Assembly (NCBI GenBank): GCA_014904845.1
Contig: MU119303.1
Coordinates: 62,001 to 126,000 of the forward strand
DNA: 64,000 nucleotides
Source: Acephala macrosclerotiorum
Taxonomy: Eukaryota; Ascomycota; Leotiomycetes; Helotiales; Mollisiaceae
Direction of reading: 5' to 3'
This document shows positions 1 through 11,854 of the stretch, in pieces; the first letter of the stretch is position 1, and each line of letters opens with the position of its first letter. The notes under the pieces were generated by a model that worked only from the letters and a program-made list of their open reading frames with translations, did not search any database and had not been told where the DNA came from. The position numbers were made by a program, and so were the translations under genes.

Positions 1-204
1 TTTCGGTTTCTTCGTTAGGGACTGAAAGTCAAATGGATTCAATTGCTCTCGAATTCCAGTAAGTGCAACATTTCTGTGCACTTTCTTCTCCTTGTTGACG
101 CCATTCTGGGAATTCTGTTTCTTTTGCTTCTTCGATTGCTGAGGCCCAATAATTCCCTGCTCTCGAAGAGAGACTTTTAACCTCTTCAGCTGAGAGGGAG
201 GCAT
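1..204 (-). CDS. NOP14: Nop14, N-terminal part (runs off the left edge)
   Basis: The ATG is at 204 on the minus strand and 68 codons stay open to the window edge. The N-terminus begins MPPSQLKRLKVSLREQGIIG, followed by a Lys/Gln-rich stretch (QQSKKQKKQNSQNG) and REQLNPFDF; this is the typical start of fungal Nop14. Nop14 is a nucleolar component of the SSU processome needed for 18S rRNA maturation and 40S assembly. The basic stretch fits a nucleolar protein. The gene is divergent from the next gene (ATG at 402), so fewer than 200 bp serve as the promoter of both. Only about the first 8% of the protein is visible. Family assignment is from recall of the conserved N-terminus; I see no plausible alternative. 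Confidence 0.88.
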   Translation of the reverse strand, partial: MPPSQLKRLKVSLREQGIIGPQQSKKQKKQNSQNGVNKEKKVHRNVALTGIREQLNPFDFQSLTKKPK

Positions 205-401
205 TGTATGTTATTTGTTCGTGCTGAACATTTGCGCCTCAATATTTTTTTATCAACTTTTCCTATCGTTATCAGCCCAAAGAGGACTAGCGCCGTGGGA
301 CCCAAGGCTGAACCATCTGAAATTCTTGAGCCTCGTGTTCCGTCAACGACTACTTTCTTGAGCCTTTGGATGTTCAAACTGCGAATGTAGCATCAACCAA
401 G

Positions 402-1429
402 ATGGCGGCGCTCTCGCCCGCCTTACACGATAGGATTCTCGCCTTTGGTCTTGGCATAACAGCATGCTCCGTCATTTACGGTGCTGCACGACTCCTCTTG
501 CATTCACAAAAGGCTTCGATCCTACCGCCACCTGAGAACAAGCCTCAGTATATCACTCAAGAAGTCGAAGATTCCTTGAAGCTCAGCACTTTAGACAAGC
601 TTCTTGATAGCCCCAATTACTGCATCCAAGAGACGACGGCAATCATCATCTGCGAGCGAGCTCTTCATGATGGAGTTACGATCGATGCACTGCTATGGCA
701 CGCTACCCAGCCTGAATATGCATTAAGAGAGAAGGGCATTAGGTCCCTAGCCATGATGATGAATAGCTGTAGGTTCACGGTCCCTGTTAGCCATGTCCAT
801 CTTACTAATCCTCCTCAGCTACCCTGAAGATCCTCAACAAGCCTACCACCTACGCAGCTCTTGTCAAATCACTTGAATACTCAGCTACAGATTACAAACA
901 CAATGATTGTGACCCAGATTGGGACAACTGGGCAATGCGAGATATCACTGAACAGGGTTGCTTAATGATTCTCGGGCAGTTGGTTGACAAGTATGGCGTT
1001 GAAGGTTTGGTGAAAACGCATTTTGTGGACAGGTGGCTTGCCAAAGAACCATGGGGTAACACAGAAGAAGAAAGAATCTTCTGTTTTACGAGATGTCTAC
1101 GGGCTAGCCAGCGGATAACTGAGATCACTGTACCTCTTTTTAGAGACCGAACAGGGCGGAAACAGCTGATGAAGGCGAAGCTTCTACCTCCCGAGCTCGA
1201 GTCGGATCTGAATCGACACATGGGAGATACCAAGATGACCAATGGGGAGAGCACAGCTGGAGAGGACTTTGATGGCATGTTCGTGGAAAGTCGACGGAGG
1301 AGAGACCACAGTGCTGAAGACGATCGTATCCGAAGACGTCACAGAGAAGCTATGGTACTCAATGATGGAACAAGACCACTTGGAAGAGGTGATATCATCC
1401 AGCGCAATGATAGTGGATTCTCGCGATGA
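402..1429 (+). CDS. Conserved fungal membrane-anchored protein of unknown function
   Basis: Two exons, 402-768 and 819-1429. The 50-nt intron 769-818 has a GTAGGT donor, a TACTAAT branch-like box and a CTCAG acceptor, and splicing keeps the frame. The ATG at 402 (AAGATGGCG) is chosen because upstream in-frame codons lack ATG. The protein is about 325 residues. Residues about 10-32 are hydrophobic (LAFGLGITACSVIYGAARLLL) and probably form an N-terminal membrane anchor. The rest is soluble and alpha-helical in character, with Trp-rich segments near residues 160-170 and an Arg-rich acidic/basic tail ending in HREAMVLNDGTRPLGRGD. A repeat-type (armadillo-like) helical fold is possible, but I do not recognise a named family. 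Shares a short divergent promoter with NOP14. Confidence 0.8.
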
Positions 1430-2365
1430 ACAATGCCAGCCTAAGATCTCATACATCGCGCAGGGGGTTGGTCTTTCGGTTTGCTTGGATGCCAAGACTG
1501 CAGTCTTTCGTCAACGACGAGTAAAAGCCAGAAACTCTACATAAACCTTGTTGCGCGATGGAGCTAGTCGGGACTGATGCAAGAGCTTGTTGTGTTTGCA
1601 ACAGCATCATAATCAGGTGACGAGACCCACCTGAAAGCTGAAGGCATCAGCTATTTGAACTGTCAGCAATCGAAAAGCCATACACCCTATCAATGGATTG
1701 AGATACCATCCAGCATTCAATTTCTCCGGTAGACAGATAGGGCAGCTGAGCTCATTGGGTGTATTACCTTCTCTCTCCAACGGCATTACCAGGTAGCTCC
1801 TGGGTCGCTTCGCTTGCTGCACCAATGCTCGTATCTTTTACTTTGGAGCATCATACCTGATCTATTCCTGCTTTCATCCTTTCCGTTATCCATGTATATG
1901 GTGCGTATCTGCAAGTTACCGAATCAAGAACTTTTATTTATTTATTTGTGTGACGGTTGATAAGCACTACATTCAGGAGTAGCTGCGCAATGAAGCCTTG
2001 TCACAAATCGGCGGTACTTGATGATTCGATCGCCAGCGCACATCGTAGTTTCCAGCTTCGGTCCTGGAGAGTAGACTGGTTGTTCTTGCCTTCGTGGCGT
2101 TCTGTCATCACTAGCATATTAGTCGTACGTTCTTTCCTCACTTGGCAGTACTAAACTTAGGTGAACATGTCAAGCCCGGAAGTGAATTTCCCCTTCTAAC
2201 GTCAAAGCTGAAGTACAAGTATCCATACACCGCCTCTCATTGGTCATACTCTCTCGAGATATCTTATTATCGTTGCAGCAGCTTCTATTCAAGTCAAACC
2301 GCACCCAACCCAACTCGAATCCACACAACTCGAATTCAAATTACACGTCGCCGCCAAGCACAGCC
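1430..2365. other. Intergenic, no gene seen
   Basis: About 0.9 kb between the membrane protein and the first six-cysteine secreted gene. Short open frames on both strands have no ATG in good context and no recognisable motif. The last 200 bases probably hold the promoter and leader of the gene at 2366. Confidence 0.5.
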
Positions 2366-2917
2366 ATGCAAGCCTTTGTTTCCATCCTCCTTGCACTTTC
2401 GGTACTCACAGCAGCCATGCCTTTCTCCCTTCCATCGTGTCAGAACACCACGGCACCAATCGATTTCACCATCACTAGCTTCCAGTCCTTCTACCCCTCT
2501 GCCTCCAATACTGAACATCCGTACTCTGTCAGCTTCAATTTCGCAGACTCAGTAACAAACGGCCTAAGTTACTGCTCATCCATCAATGCATCCTACAGCT
2601 CCTTATTCTCCGACAGCATTCCTTGCGGAGAGATCCCAGTGTACTTTGGATGGAATGGGACGGAAGGCTCGGGTGGAGGGTATCTGACGATTGAGCAAAC
2701 GTACTGTTATGGACAGGAAGAAGAGTGAGTGTTGATTGTCTGTTTCGAAGAGGGGAATTTACTGATTGGATACAGTGATAATGGGGTAAAAGGTGAAGTC
2801 TACCTTGCGACGGACTGCATTCCAAGTGAGCCGCCAATGCCTCTGGGTTATGGAACGCTCTGCCAGAGTCCTACTGTGTCCGAGACTGGACACTTTTCAA
2901 ATATTTCATCCGACTAG
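2366..2917 (+). CDS. Small secreted six-cysteine protein A (candidate effector)
   Basis: Two exons: 2366-2724 and 2776-2917; the 51-nt intron starts GTGAGT and ends TACAG, phase 2. The product has 166 residues. Residues 1-17 or so are a clear signal peptide (MQAFVSILLALSVLTAA), followed by a mature protein rich in Ser, Thr and Asn with several Asn-X-Ser/Thr sites. Six cysteines remain in the mature part, in the order PSC, SYC, IPC, TYC, TDC and TLC, consistent with three disulfides. The motifs GGGYLTIEQ and CIPSEPPMPLGYG are shared with the gene at 3970, so the two are tandem paralogues. No known domain recognised. Extracellular location is inferred from the signal peptide; any effector or wall role is speculation. 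Confidence 0.8.
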
Positions 2918-3486
2918 GTGTCTGGGACGCCCCAAGCTTGATGAATTCCGATTTTCTTGTTGTCGGTGTTACTGATCTGCTGGATGGGGCTTCGGACGGC
3001 GTTCGATTAACGGCAATACACGAGCGATTGTAAACTGGGTTGAAGGCGTCATGCTTATTGAGTTGCACTTTACTTTTCTTTGTGCTTCAGTATTGCTAGT
3101 ATGAGCCTCCGGTAGCGGTTAGTAGAAGGTGTGAGACTGGTGAATTGTAAGCAGGCTTAGATGTATCAGGCTTGTGCAATTTCACTCTTTCTTTGCTAGC
3201 TGCATTAACACCGGTAATCAATGTCCTTGACTTGAGCGCATCACATTTGAGTTAGTTTTCTTTCGTCCCTTCGTACTATTTCTCATACTTTGTTAGTATT
3301 TAATTGTCCTGCAGTCCGATGAGGTGAAACTTGCAAACCATGCTACGCTTCAGGGGATCTCTTGTCTTCGCGTGAATCCTGTTGTTAAAAGTGTTGATAG
3401 GTCTAACGATCCCCCTGCAGCAGACTTTTGACCAAAAGGCTCTGGGAGACGGTTGGCCTTTTTGATGTTTTCTGCTTCAATCGAAG

Positions 3487-3682
3487 TGTCAGTAGCTGGC
3501 TCGCTCCTGCCTTGTTAGCTCCCCTTCCCGGTCGGTTGCGTCTGGGGGCCGGACCCATGAGGCGTCGAGTATCTCTTCTTGATGTTATTCTCATTTCCGT
3601 CACTTCCTCCTTGCTACAAGCGAAGAGCAGACTGCCAGTTCGCTCCTACCATATTAGCACCCCTTCACTAGTCGATCAATCG
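3487..3682. repeat. Degenerate direct repeat, about 50 bp, two copies
   Basis: Copies at about 3487-3540 and 3627-3682 share TCGCTCCT-CC-T-TTAGC-CCCCTTC with scattered substitutions. They lie between the paralogous secreted genes and may be leftovers of the local duplication. Aligned by eye only. Confidence 0.35.
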
Positions 3683-3762
3683 TAACAAGCGACGCCCAAG
3701 GCGTCAAGAGTCTGAATTGTAAACGCTCGTCCCGCTACTGCAGGTCGAGACCGTCCACGAAG

Positions 3763-3769
3763 TATAAGT
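3763..3769 (+). promoter_or_regulatory. TATA-like box for the gene at 3970
   Basis: TATAAGT about 200 bases upstream of the ATG, followed by a long C/T- and CA-rich leader typical of highly expressed fungal genes. Inferred from sequence only. Confidence 0.35.
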
Positions 3770-3969
3770 ATCTCTACGCTCTCCCTCTTGATCCTTCTCT
3801 CTTTCATCAATCTTCCACATACCTTGCTCTCGTCTTTGATCTTGCACACGATCTTCACACTCCAAGACTCAATTACAACTCCATCCCATCCACAAGAGTC
3901 AATTGCAACTCAATTGCTTCACAAATCTTCACAAAGCACACATACTACACTCAATACTCAACTGCAACC

Positions 3970-4612
3970 ATGTTTGCTACTACCATCCTCCTCTTCTTGA
4001 GCTTTGCTCTCGGTGTCTTCTCAGCAGCGCTCCCCTCTTCCCTTCCTGACTGTGTCGCCCCTACCTCATTCTCCAGTAAGGAGCCCGTCCTCCTTTCTCC
4101 ATTGCCCCTCGTTCTCACGGTCACTATACTAACCAATCACAGTCAGTGGCCTTAGCATGTTCTACCTGGCCGCCGGCAACCCTATCTCCCAATCCATGAC
4201 CTTCGTCTTCAGCGACGACCAAACTCCCTCTGTCTCCACTCGCTGCACCGTCCATGGTCCTCATGGTGCTGGGATTGTCACTGGTTGCGACAACAACTCG
4301 GTTTCATTCAGCTATACTGGTACTGGAAACTCGGGTGGATTATTGACTATTGAGCAGCAGATTCCTGGTTGTCATAAGTGAGTTTCCCTAAGTTCCTCCT
4401 CCCTTCCTCCATTACCTTTCTTCCCCTTCACTCCCTTGAGCCCGAACCTCAATCACTCGACAACTGCTAACAACAACCCCAGTAATATCACAGGCACAAC
4501 CAACATTGGAACCTTCTGCATCCCCTCCGAACCACCAATGCCTAACGGCTACGGACAGCTATGCCAAACCCCTAGCGGCATTGAAGGATCCGGACTCTTC
4601 TCTTCATCCTAG
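3970..4612 (+). CDS. Small secreted six-cysteine protein B (candidate effector)
   Basis: Three exons: 3970-4075, 4143-4377 and 4483-4612. Introns 4076-4142 (GTAAGG, TACTAAC, CACAG) and 4378-4482 (GTGAGT, CCCAG) splice in frame to 156 residues. Signal peptide MFATTILLFLSFALGVFSAA, then six cysteines (PDC, TRC, TGC, PGC, TFC, QLC) in the same order as the paralogue at 2366. GGLLTIEQ and CIPSEPPMPNGYG match the paralogue closely. The last intron sits at the same place and phase (2) in both genes; the first intron exists only in this copy, so one was gained or lost after duplication. Probably secreted. No domain recognised. Confidence 0.82.
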
Positions 4613-6213
4613 ACGATCCTCATACATGCCGCTCTCATTCGAATTCTGTTCTTTGGGCTTCGCTACACTTCCTTTCGAGCTTTGGTTTTGCGAATAAGAC
4701 TTTGCTGGATGGGTTGATGTTGGCGTTCGTTCTAGATGGTGGGTCTTGCAGGCTTGCTGGGAATGGGATGGAGTGGTGGATATGGATGGGTTGATTGATG
4801 GTGGGTTCTGGGGCATAGATAGGGGCGATGCATGCAGCATAGATCGTGGGCGTTGGAGGGATAGAGATGAGAACTTGAGATGCGATGCTTTTAGAAATCA
4901 AAAATTGGTTTCGAAACTTCCTTAATTTCAATTCAAACGTGTACTCGACAGCCTCAAATCTCAAAGAGTCCAGCTTGGACTTGACCTTGGCATGCTTTTT
5001 TGCACATCGCAGCTCTCATTTCCACTTTTCAAACTCATTGTAAATGACATGAGCATTATTTCACTTGAGCCTTTCGATATGAGACCTTTGCGCCCTATCG
5101 TAAGTCTGGACGCTTTTACAGTAGCGACGAGAATGAGAAGTTAGCCATCTTTTAAATGTTTGCTGCACTTGAAATTTGACGAGTCTTGTGCTACTGCCGA
5201 GAGCGCTGATGAGCGGCATCAAAATATCAGCTCATACTAAACTCGAGAGAACTTCGGGAGAGTCTTCTTTCTGCCAGAAGGTCAAAATGACATGTAACCC
5301 TCTGCAAAGGCGTAGGTGACATGCTTCAGGGCTTTGAATCGACACGGAACTTGCTTATAAGCTCTTCGGGATATGACTGTGCAGAAGCTTTTGCCACACT
5401 CGTGCAACTTTGCCTTTAACACCAACATCTTCTAAGCATGAAGTGGCTCAATTCCGTAAAAGTCAGACTCCTTACCAATATCGACCATATCGCCCATCTC
5501 AAAAGGCCAGAACCTCTCTTCCCAAACTCCCATGGAAAGGATGAGTAAGAATCACATGACCCTCAAATAGTGGGGCAGAAGATGAGACGAAAGCAAAGGA
5601 TCCAATGAGAACAAGAAGATCTACGCTGACGACGTCATCCACTTTCGTGCATGACCTGATTCTTGGGTTTCTCGGGTTCTGAGGCTGAAAAAAAGATCAG
5701 CAACCCCTAAATTGCGAAGCCGATAACGGATGATGGCTCTTACAGTACGGCCCTCAATGAACTCGACCAGCTAGAATTCTTATTGACTCATAGATCATTA
5801 GATAATCTACATGAAATTTTGCAGAGTCTAGGCATCGGATGAGAAATAAAGGAAGGCGATGTCACATCTCACGTGTTAAAGGCGCAAAAGAACATTACTT
5901 TGTAAGCATTACTATTGGTTGCGTATAGTGGGTACACGATAGATATCGGGATCCAGCGTTGTCTCGGGAAGTCGCGACGGAGGGAAAGAGTGGATTTATT
6001 TGTTTGAGGAGCAAGGGGGTATGTCTTTGGTGTGAAATCGAGTGGGTGATGTAGAACCGAGTGAATCTTTCTATGAATTTCGAGGAAGCTAGTTTGATAT
6101 CCATTCTTGACTCTTACCGTCACACAATCTTTTTCTCCCCTTCTCTTCCACCACCACTTACCTTCTCTTCATTCTGATCTGCCATTGAAGCACTCGATCA
6201 ATTGATATTCAAA
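4613..6213. other. Intergenic, no gene seen
   Basis: About 1.6 kb with no open frame I can support on either strand. The final part is the promoter and leader of CCP1. Confidence 0.5.
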
Positions 6214-7458
6214 ATGGCTTCTGCAACACGAACCTTCGCCCGCGCAATCAAATCCACCCCCGCGACTTCAGCATTCAAGACCTCAACCCGCAACACCTTC
6301 CTCATTGCTCCTCGACAAGCATTCCGTTCCCAACGCCGCGGATATGCCTCCGAGCCCACGAAGTCCTCCTCCAGCGGCCTCTTCCTTGGCGTAGGAGCTC
6401 TCGCTCTCGGCGGCGCAGGCTATTACCTCTACACCCAAGGCAACGGTTCCCTTCTCTCCGGCTCCTCTGGCGAAACCAAGGGCATCTTCACTCCCAAGTT
6501 TGAGGACTATCAGAAGGTGTACAACGAGGTTGCGAAGCTGTTGGAGGAGAAGGATGATTATGATGATGGATCCTATGGACCGGTGCTGGTGAGGTTGGCG
6601 TGGCATGCGTCTGGGACTTTTGACAAGGAGACTGGTACTGGAGGATCCAATGGGGCAACGATGAGGTTTGCGCCGGAGGGTGGTCATGGTGCTAATGCGG
6701 GGTTGAAGGCTGCGAGGGACTTTTTGGAGCCCGTGAAGGGTATGTCTTCCTTTCTTCCTGTTTGCGTCTGCGAGTTCGTAAGTGGGGTATCTACTAACGT
6801 GTTTGATGAATAGAGAAATTCCCTTGGATCTCATACTCTGATCTCTGGATCCTGTCTGGTGTTTGCGCTATTCAGGAGATGCAAGGTCCTACGATTCCAT
6901 ATAGACCTGGTCGTGTTGATAAGGACGTTGCTGCTTGCACACCGGATGGACGTCTGCCAGATGCTACTCAGGGAAACAAGCATTTGAGGGATATCTTCTA
7001 TCGCATGGGATTCAATGACCAGGAAATCGTTGCGTTGAGCGGTGCGCATGCTCTTGGTCGTTGCCATACCGATCGTTCTGGATTCGATGGACCGTGGACC
7101 TTCTCTCCAACTGTTGTTACGAACGAATACTACAACCTTCTGTTGAAGGAGAAGTGGACATGGAAGAAGTGGAATGGTCCTAAGCAGGTAAGCACTTCCC
7201 ATTCTATACCTTCTCACCTACCTCTGCTGACAGTGCGATCCACAGTACGAAGACAAGACCTCCAAGTCCCTAATGATGCTGCCCACCGACATGGCTCTGA
7301 TTACCGACAAGTCATTCAAGCCATGGGTCGAGAAGTACGCCAAGGACAACGAACTCTTCTTCAAGGATTTCTCGGCTGTTATTACCAAGCTTTTCGAGTT
7401 GGGTGTTCCGTTCGCCGAGTCGACGGAGAAGTATACCTTCAAGCCTAGGAATGCTTAG
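6214..7458 (+). CDS. CCP1: Cytochrome c peroxidase, mitochondrial
   Basis: Three exons, 6214-6739, 6814-7187 and 7246-7458; introns have GTATGT/TAG and GTAAGC/ACAG ends. The product has 370 residues, as usual for fungal CCP. It is a class I haem peroxidase that reduces H2O2 with electrons from cytochrome c in the intermembrane space. The N-terminus is Arg/Ser/Thr-rich (mitochondrial presequence, through RRGYAS), followed by a hydrophobic Gly/Leu-rich sorting segment (about 54-78). The distal haem triad is visible as RLAWH (R127, W130, H131). The proximal His lies in [11 protein letters not shown], the radical Trp in FDGPW, and the Asp hydrogen-bond partner in MLPTDMAL. All key residues are intact, so the enzyme should be active. 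Confidence 0.96.
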
Positions 7459-8173
7459 ATGTGCGATGATACCCTGGTTCGATCGATGAGCACACGCGCC
7501 GTCTTTGCATGGTTAGACTTGGCGGTATAGAGGAGTTCTTTAGATGTGTGGGTTAGATCGTAGAATAGATTGCGTTGCATTGATTTGCTGCATCGAGGAT
7601 CTGGAGGGCGAAGATGGGTTTGAGGTCTGCTTTCGAGGTCGATTACTTGCTGCAGCTGCTTCCCTATGTTAAGATGTAAGATTACCATAGCGTTGAATTG
7701 AGACCAATTTCCAACAAGACATGTCCGAGATGCATTTGTGCGCCTGTGTCATGATGTTGCATTTCACAATGCTCATCTCTCTACTTACCACCGTAATCCA
7801 GAATTTGATGGGATTTTTGTGTAGGAAGCCAAAGAGAAAAAGAGAAGAGGTTCAAATAAGAAGCTGCACCAACTAATCAAGATCTATTCCTGGTTACATA
7901 CGCTCTAACCTCTAACCCCCTTCGCACTGAACCCTCCTCCTGTTGGCTAGAATCCGGGGTAGATTTCACGCTAGACTGGCTTCCCCGCACTTCCCACGTC
8001 TCGACCTCAAACCACGACGCCTCTCTCGCTTCCGCAAGCCAAAGGACTTGATGATCGATCAGCTCACGAGTAATATTCAATTGTGTTCTTGAGAACGACT
8101 TCTTCTACGATTGTTGAGACAAAAAGAGGAATTTGGAAGATTACAACAAGGATAGACAGATAGAACAGACAAG
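7459..8173. other. Intergenic, no gene seen
   Basis: CCP1 3' region followed by the promoter of the CMD-family gene. Only shadow frames are present. Confidence 0.5.
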
Positions 8174-9074
8174 ATGTCACTTCTCCCCAACCCAGCAGGA
8201 GAGGCCTCTAGTCCTGACTCTAGATCGAACCGATATCGTCCTAACTACGATCTCTTTCCTGCGGTACCTCTTCTTTCCCTTTCCTCCCAAACGCAATTCC
8301 AATCCCACCCCATCCTTCCAACCCTCACTACTCTTTCACCTCATCATACCCCACCCCTTCAATCGTCCCTACTTCAGACACAACAATGCTGATATCCAGA
8401 ACAGGACACCGACAAAAAACCCATCGACCTATCAAAAAATAACATGGACACCCCCCTCCATAAGGAACTCTACGCCCAAGGTCTCGAAATGCGCAAAAAG
8501 GTCGTAGGCGAAGACTACGTCGCCACCTCCCTCTCGAAGAACAGCAGTGATTTCACTCGTCCTCTCGTACAATTCGCTACTGTTCGTCTCTCCCTTCCTT
8601 CCCCATCCCAGTCCCTATCCTGCTTTCCCAAACAATTCTTCTCCCATCGTACCGGCTGAAGAGATTGAAAGTTAACGAGCAAAACAGGAATCAGCATGGG
8701 GCACAATCTGGACTCGTCCAGGCCTTTCTCTCCGAGATAGGAGTCTGTTGAATTTAGTGATGTTGACGGCGTTGGGGAAGTGGGTGGAGTTGGGGACGCA
8801 TGTCCGCGGGGCTGTGAGGAATGGTGCGACGGAGGTTGAGATTAGAGAGGCGTTGTTGCAGGCTAGGTGAGCATTCTTCTTTCCTACCTCTCCCCTCCTT
8901 CTCTGCGTCTGGTCAGGGGGTGTAGATGAGGTATCGGTCTTCAGTGATTGTCTGACCAACGGAAACAGTGCTTATTGTGGGATGCCGGCTGGGATGGAAG
9001 CTTTCCGGGTTGCGGATAGGGTGCTGAATGAGATGGCTGAGAAGGGGGAGATGGTTCGTGGTTTGCGGGGATGA
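8174..9074 (+). CDS. Carboxymuconolactone decarboxylase (CMD)-family protein
   Basis: Four exons: 8174-8263, 8405-8581, 8688-8866 and 8969-9074. The third donor is GTGAGC; the first two are weaker (GTACCT, GTTCGT), so the first two exon boundaries are less certain. The product is about 183 residues. The core reads LYAQGLEMRKKVVGEDYV, ESAWGTIWTRPGLSLRDRSL and AYCGMPAGMEAFRVA, the hallmark run of 4-carboxymuconolactone decarboxylase-like proteins (all-alpha AhpD/CMD fold). CMD acts in the protocatechuate branch of the beta-ketoadipate pathway, but many fungal members have other or unknown substrates, and no pathway partners are nearby. The N-terminal 30 residues are Ser/Pro-rich and probably disordered; the alternative start is ATG 8444. 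Confidence 0.82.
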
Positions 9075-9488
9075 TACTGGGAACGGGCAGAAATTGGCAG
9101 CTCTCATGAGGTTGTTTGAAATATACGAACATCAGCAACTTACCATAAGAAGAGCAAGTCGTACATAGCGAAGCACGAAAGGAAGTGCGACCATCACAGA
9201 GGAAGTCGAAATCAAGATATGTTATTTTGTCTTCGATTGCTCTGTGGTATTGCTAGCATAGATGATGCACCCATAGCAAAGCAAAAAGCTCTTCTCCATG
9301 AGATGAGCAACTAGCTAAAGTACATCCCCTGCCAAAAGGTACCCTCCAGCTAAAGCAAGAGCAAGTGCAAAAGCAAAGCAGAAATCCTATTTGTACATGC
9401 GAAATTTCCAACCACAACTAAGCCCAGTCAAAGCAAGTACGGATGAGCAGTTGTAATGTGAAAAGAATGGCCACGTAAAGGCAGGCGA
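9075..9488. other. Intergenic between convergent genes
   Basis: 3' regions of the CMD-family gene and PRP39; contains A/G/C-rich stretches with repeated AAGCAAAGC-like words but no gene. Confidence 0.45.
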
Positions 9489-11854
9489 TCATAGGAACGG
9501 TGCAAGACCGGCCGCGTTGGGTGGCAAGTCTTTTCGGACCTGGAAGTAGTTGCTGTACTTGACCTCTCCCTTGCGCAGAGTCGCTTCGTCGACCTCGCCT
9601 GGAGCATGGCCATTCTCGAGACCTTTGCTGGTGGATCTGCCGCCGGTGGGTGCTGGAGGGGGTCGGAGATGTACGGGTTGGACGGAAACAGGTCTGCAAA
9701 ATGTTAGCTCCGGGATATCAAGGTAAACTGCATGTTACTCACCCATTCAGTTCCTTATCAATATTCAAAAACTCCTTCATAGCTTTCTTGGTACCACGTT
9801 GTTGCAGGTAGCCAAGGTAGTAGGCGCTCAAGTCCTTTTTGGTCGACAGCGCCATGCGGCTCTTGTTGATCATGTCCTCGTGGACTTCCTTGATGCGTGC
9901 GTAATGCTCGCCCTCAGTAGCTGAGCTCGTTGGCTGAGCAATTTCGAACTCGAGATATTTCATCCAGAAATGGCGACTCTGGAGATACCATTGTTGGTTC
10001 TTCTGAAATACTTGGCGCGCCTCATCAACCGAGCCCTGGATCTTCCACAGTAGAACAGCCCACTCAGCAACAAATGCAGCCTTGGCGAAAAGGTCAACCT
10101 GGGGGCTGTCGATTTGATTTTTATAAACCTGAATAGCAGCCTCGAGACCAGCTTGTCTCCGCTCGAGATTGGCCCAGGATACAACAGTCTCAACGTGGCC
10201 GGGCATGACATCCAAGATGGCTTGGTGAATGTCTCTAGCGACATCGACACGTTCCGACATCTCTTCGAAGTAGGCATATTGCAGACGAACGCCAGGTCTT
10301 CCGATTGGCACGTAGAGGGTGCTGGCCCGTTGGTATATATTCCTGACCTCTTCTTGTTTGTCCTCCTGCGCCAGCATCCATCGAGCATATCGGAACCAGA
10401 ATTCGTCGTAGAAAGCGCAGGTGACCAGGCATCTCTCGTATAAGAAAACAGTTCGAGTATAGTCACCCTCTGCCTCCTCGAAGTCAAGGTACTTTCTCCA
10501 ATTGGCCAGCTGTGCGTAGTCAAGCTCGGTGACATGGAAGTATGGTCGCTTGATCTCCGACTCGTAAGTCCAACGCTTGGTAGTTTCGGTCTGAGTTCTG
10601 GTGAAGGTCTCGAGGTGGAAGTTGTCAATCTTTGTTCGAACCTCTCGCTCAATCTCCATTTCGCCCTTGGGACCCATTTGGTAACCTGCATTGTCTGCCT
10701 CGACCTCGGCTCGGAAAGTTGTCAGCGTCTCAGCTGGAACGAGTTCCGCCAGAGGACGACTGTGGGCGAGCTGACGGAATCGTTCAAAGTACCGAGCATA
10801 CTGATGCATCGGAATCTTGATAATCCGGGACAGAATTGAGAAAATCTTGTCGAATCCCTCAACTCGCTCCTCAAACTCCAAGTACTTATCCCAAAAGGGG
10901 TGTGAAAGGAAGTCCAGGCCAACACACATGGCACCACGTTCGAATAACCTGTCACAGAATGTTAACTTGGCTTCTGAAGAAAAGGAGAAGGGAGCGCAAA
11001 GGTGGCAAGGAGTGCAAATACGGGAAGGGTAATGTGCTTGATTGATGTCCTCAAATTCCATCCGCTTCGAAGATGTGTGCAGTGTTACGATGTAAAAGCG
11101 AACGTGTGATAGCAGAAGAAAAGAACCTGATCATGTGGGTGAGAAGATATCAAACTGGAGCGACTCTTTTGGCATCTCACCGTCTGCGACCTTGTGACTA
11201 TCCAAAAGTAGTGCGTACGGCTATCGTGATCGCATCTGTCGCAGATGTCTGTGTTAAAGGGAAGGAAAGCGTCCAGTATACTTACTCTCTGATCACATCT
11301 GGATCATGGCTTGTCTCGACCTTGAAAGAGCAGTAATCGGTCCATAGGTCGACTGAAGTTGTGATGCTTGCGACACCTCTCTCGAAGACCTAACAGTCCG
11401 TTAGCAAGAGATCTACAATGCGCATTCTGACCCTTTCTGACCATTTCAGCAGCCTCTGTGCCAGCGATAGAGAATTCCAGATCAGCGTACTTCTTCCAGT
11501 ATCCGAATAGCAGCGGGAATTTGGCGAGAAAGCGGTCGTAGGCATCTCTTGTAGTCGCGATAGCTTGTGGACTCGAGTTTCGATTTAACCCTCCCTCGAG
11601 AGTTTCTGCGGCGCGAACGAGTTTTTCCCAGTTCTCGAAGTTATCGGTGTCCTCGAGCTGTGCGCATGTTAGTCGCGGAGCAATAAAGAACAACATAGGG
11701 GCTCCTTGGGTGCGCTGTTCCCACAGAGATCTGCAGAGGATACAACGTTCGCCATGTCATTAAGAGCAGATCGTAGGGTACTTACAACTTCGGCATTGAG
11801 CTTCTTGATCTCAGCAGACTCCTCGTCCGTCCCTCCGTAGTTGAAGTCGCTCAT
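9489..11854 (-). CDS. PRP39: Pre-mRNA processing factor 39 (U1 snRNP, HAT repeats)
   Basis: Five exons on the minus strand: 11854-11786, 11657-11442, 11389-11286, 10948-9743 and 9693-9489; total 599 residues, close to yeast Prp39 (629). Frame is kept at every junction. Half-a-TPR (HAT) repeats run through most of the protein: examples are LFGYWKKYADLEF, HPFWDKYLEFEERV, LANWRKYLDFEEAEGD, FWFRYARWMLAQE and RHFWMKYLEFEIA. Prp39 is a U1 snRNP component that helps recognise the 5' splice site. The C-terminus (KYSNYFQVRKDLPPN) also fits the family. Oddities: the second intron uses a GTCAGA donor, and the third intron is 337 nt, several times longer than others in this window. Confidence 0.93.

Larger units (their letters stand above)
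2918..3969. other. Intergenic between the two six-cysteine paralogues
   Basis: No gene seen. Contains a degenerate direct repeat (about 3487-3540 and 3627-3682) and, from about 3760, the promoter and a pyrimidine/CA-rich leader of the next gene. Confidence 0.5.

Noticed and set aside
1242..1544. 100-codon plus-strand frame overlapping the 3' end of the gene at 402
   Set aside because: Out of frame with the spliced gene, whose own frame continues to 1429 with a plausible conserved tail; no splice site links to it.
8400..8404. Alternative acceptor in the CMD-family gene at 8399
   Set aside because: It shifts the frame away from the CMD core; the acceptor at 8404 restores it.
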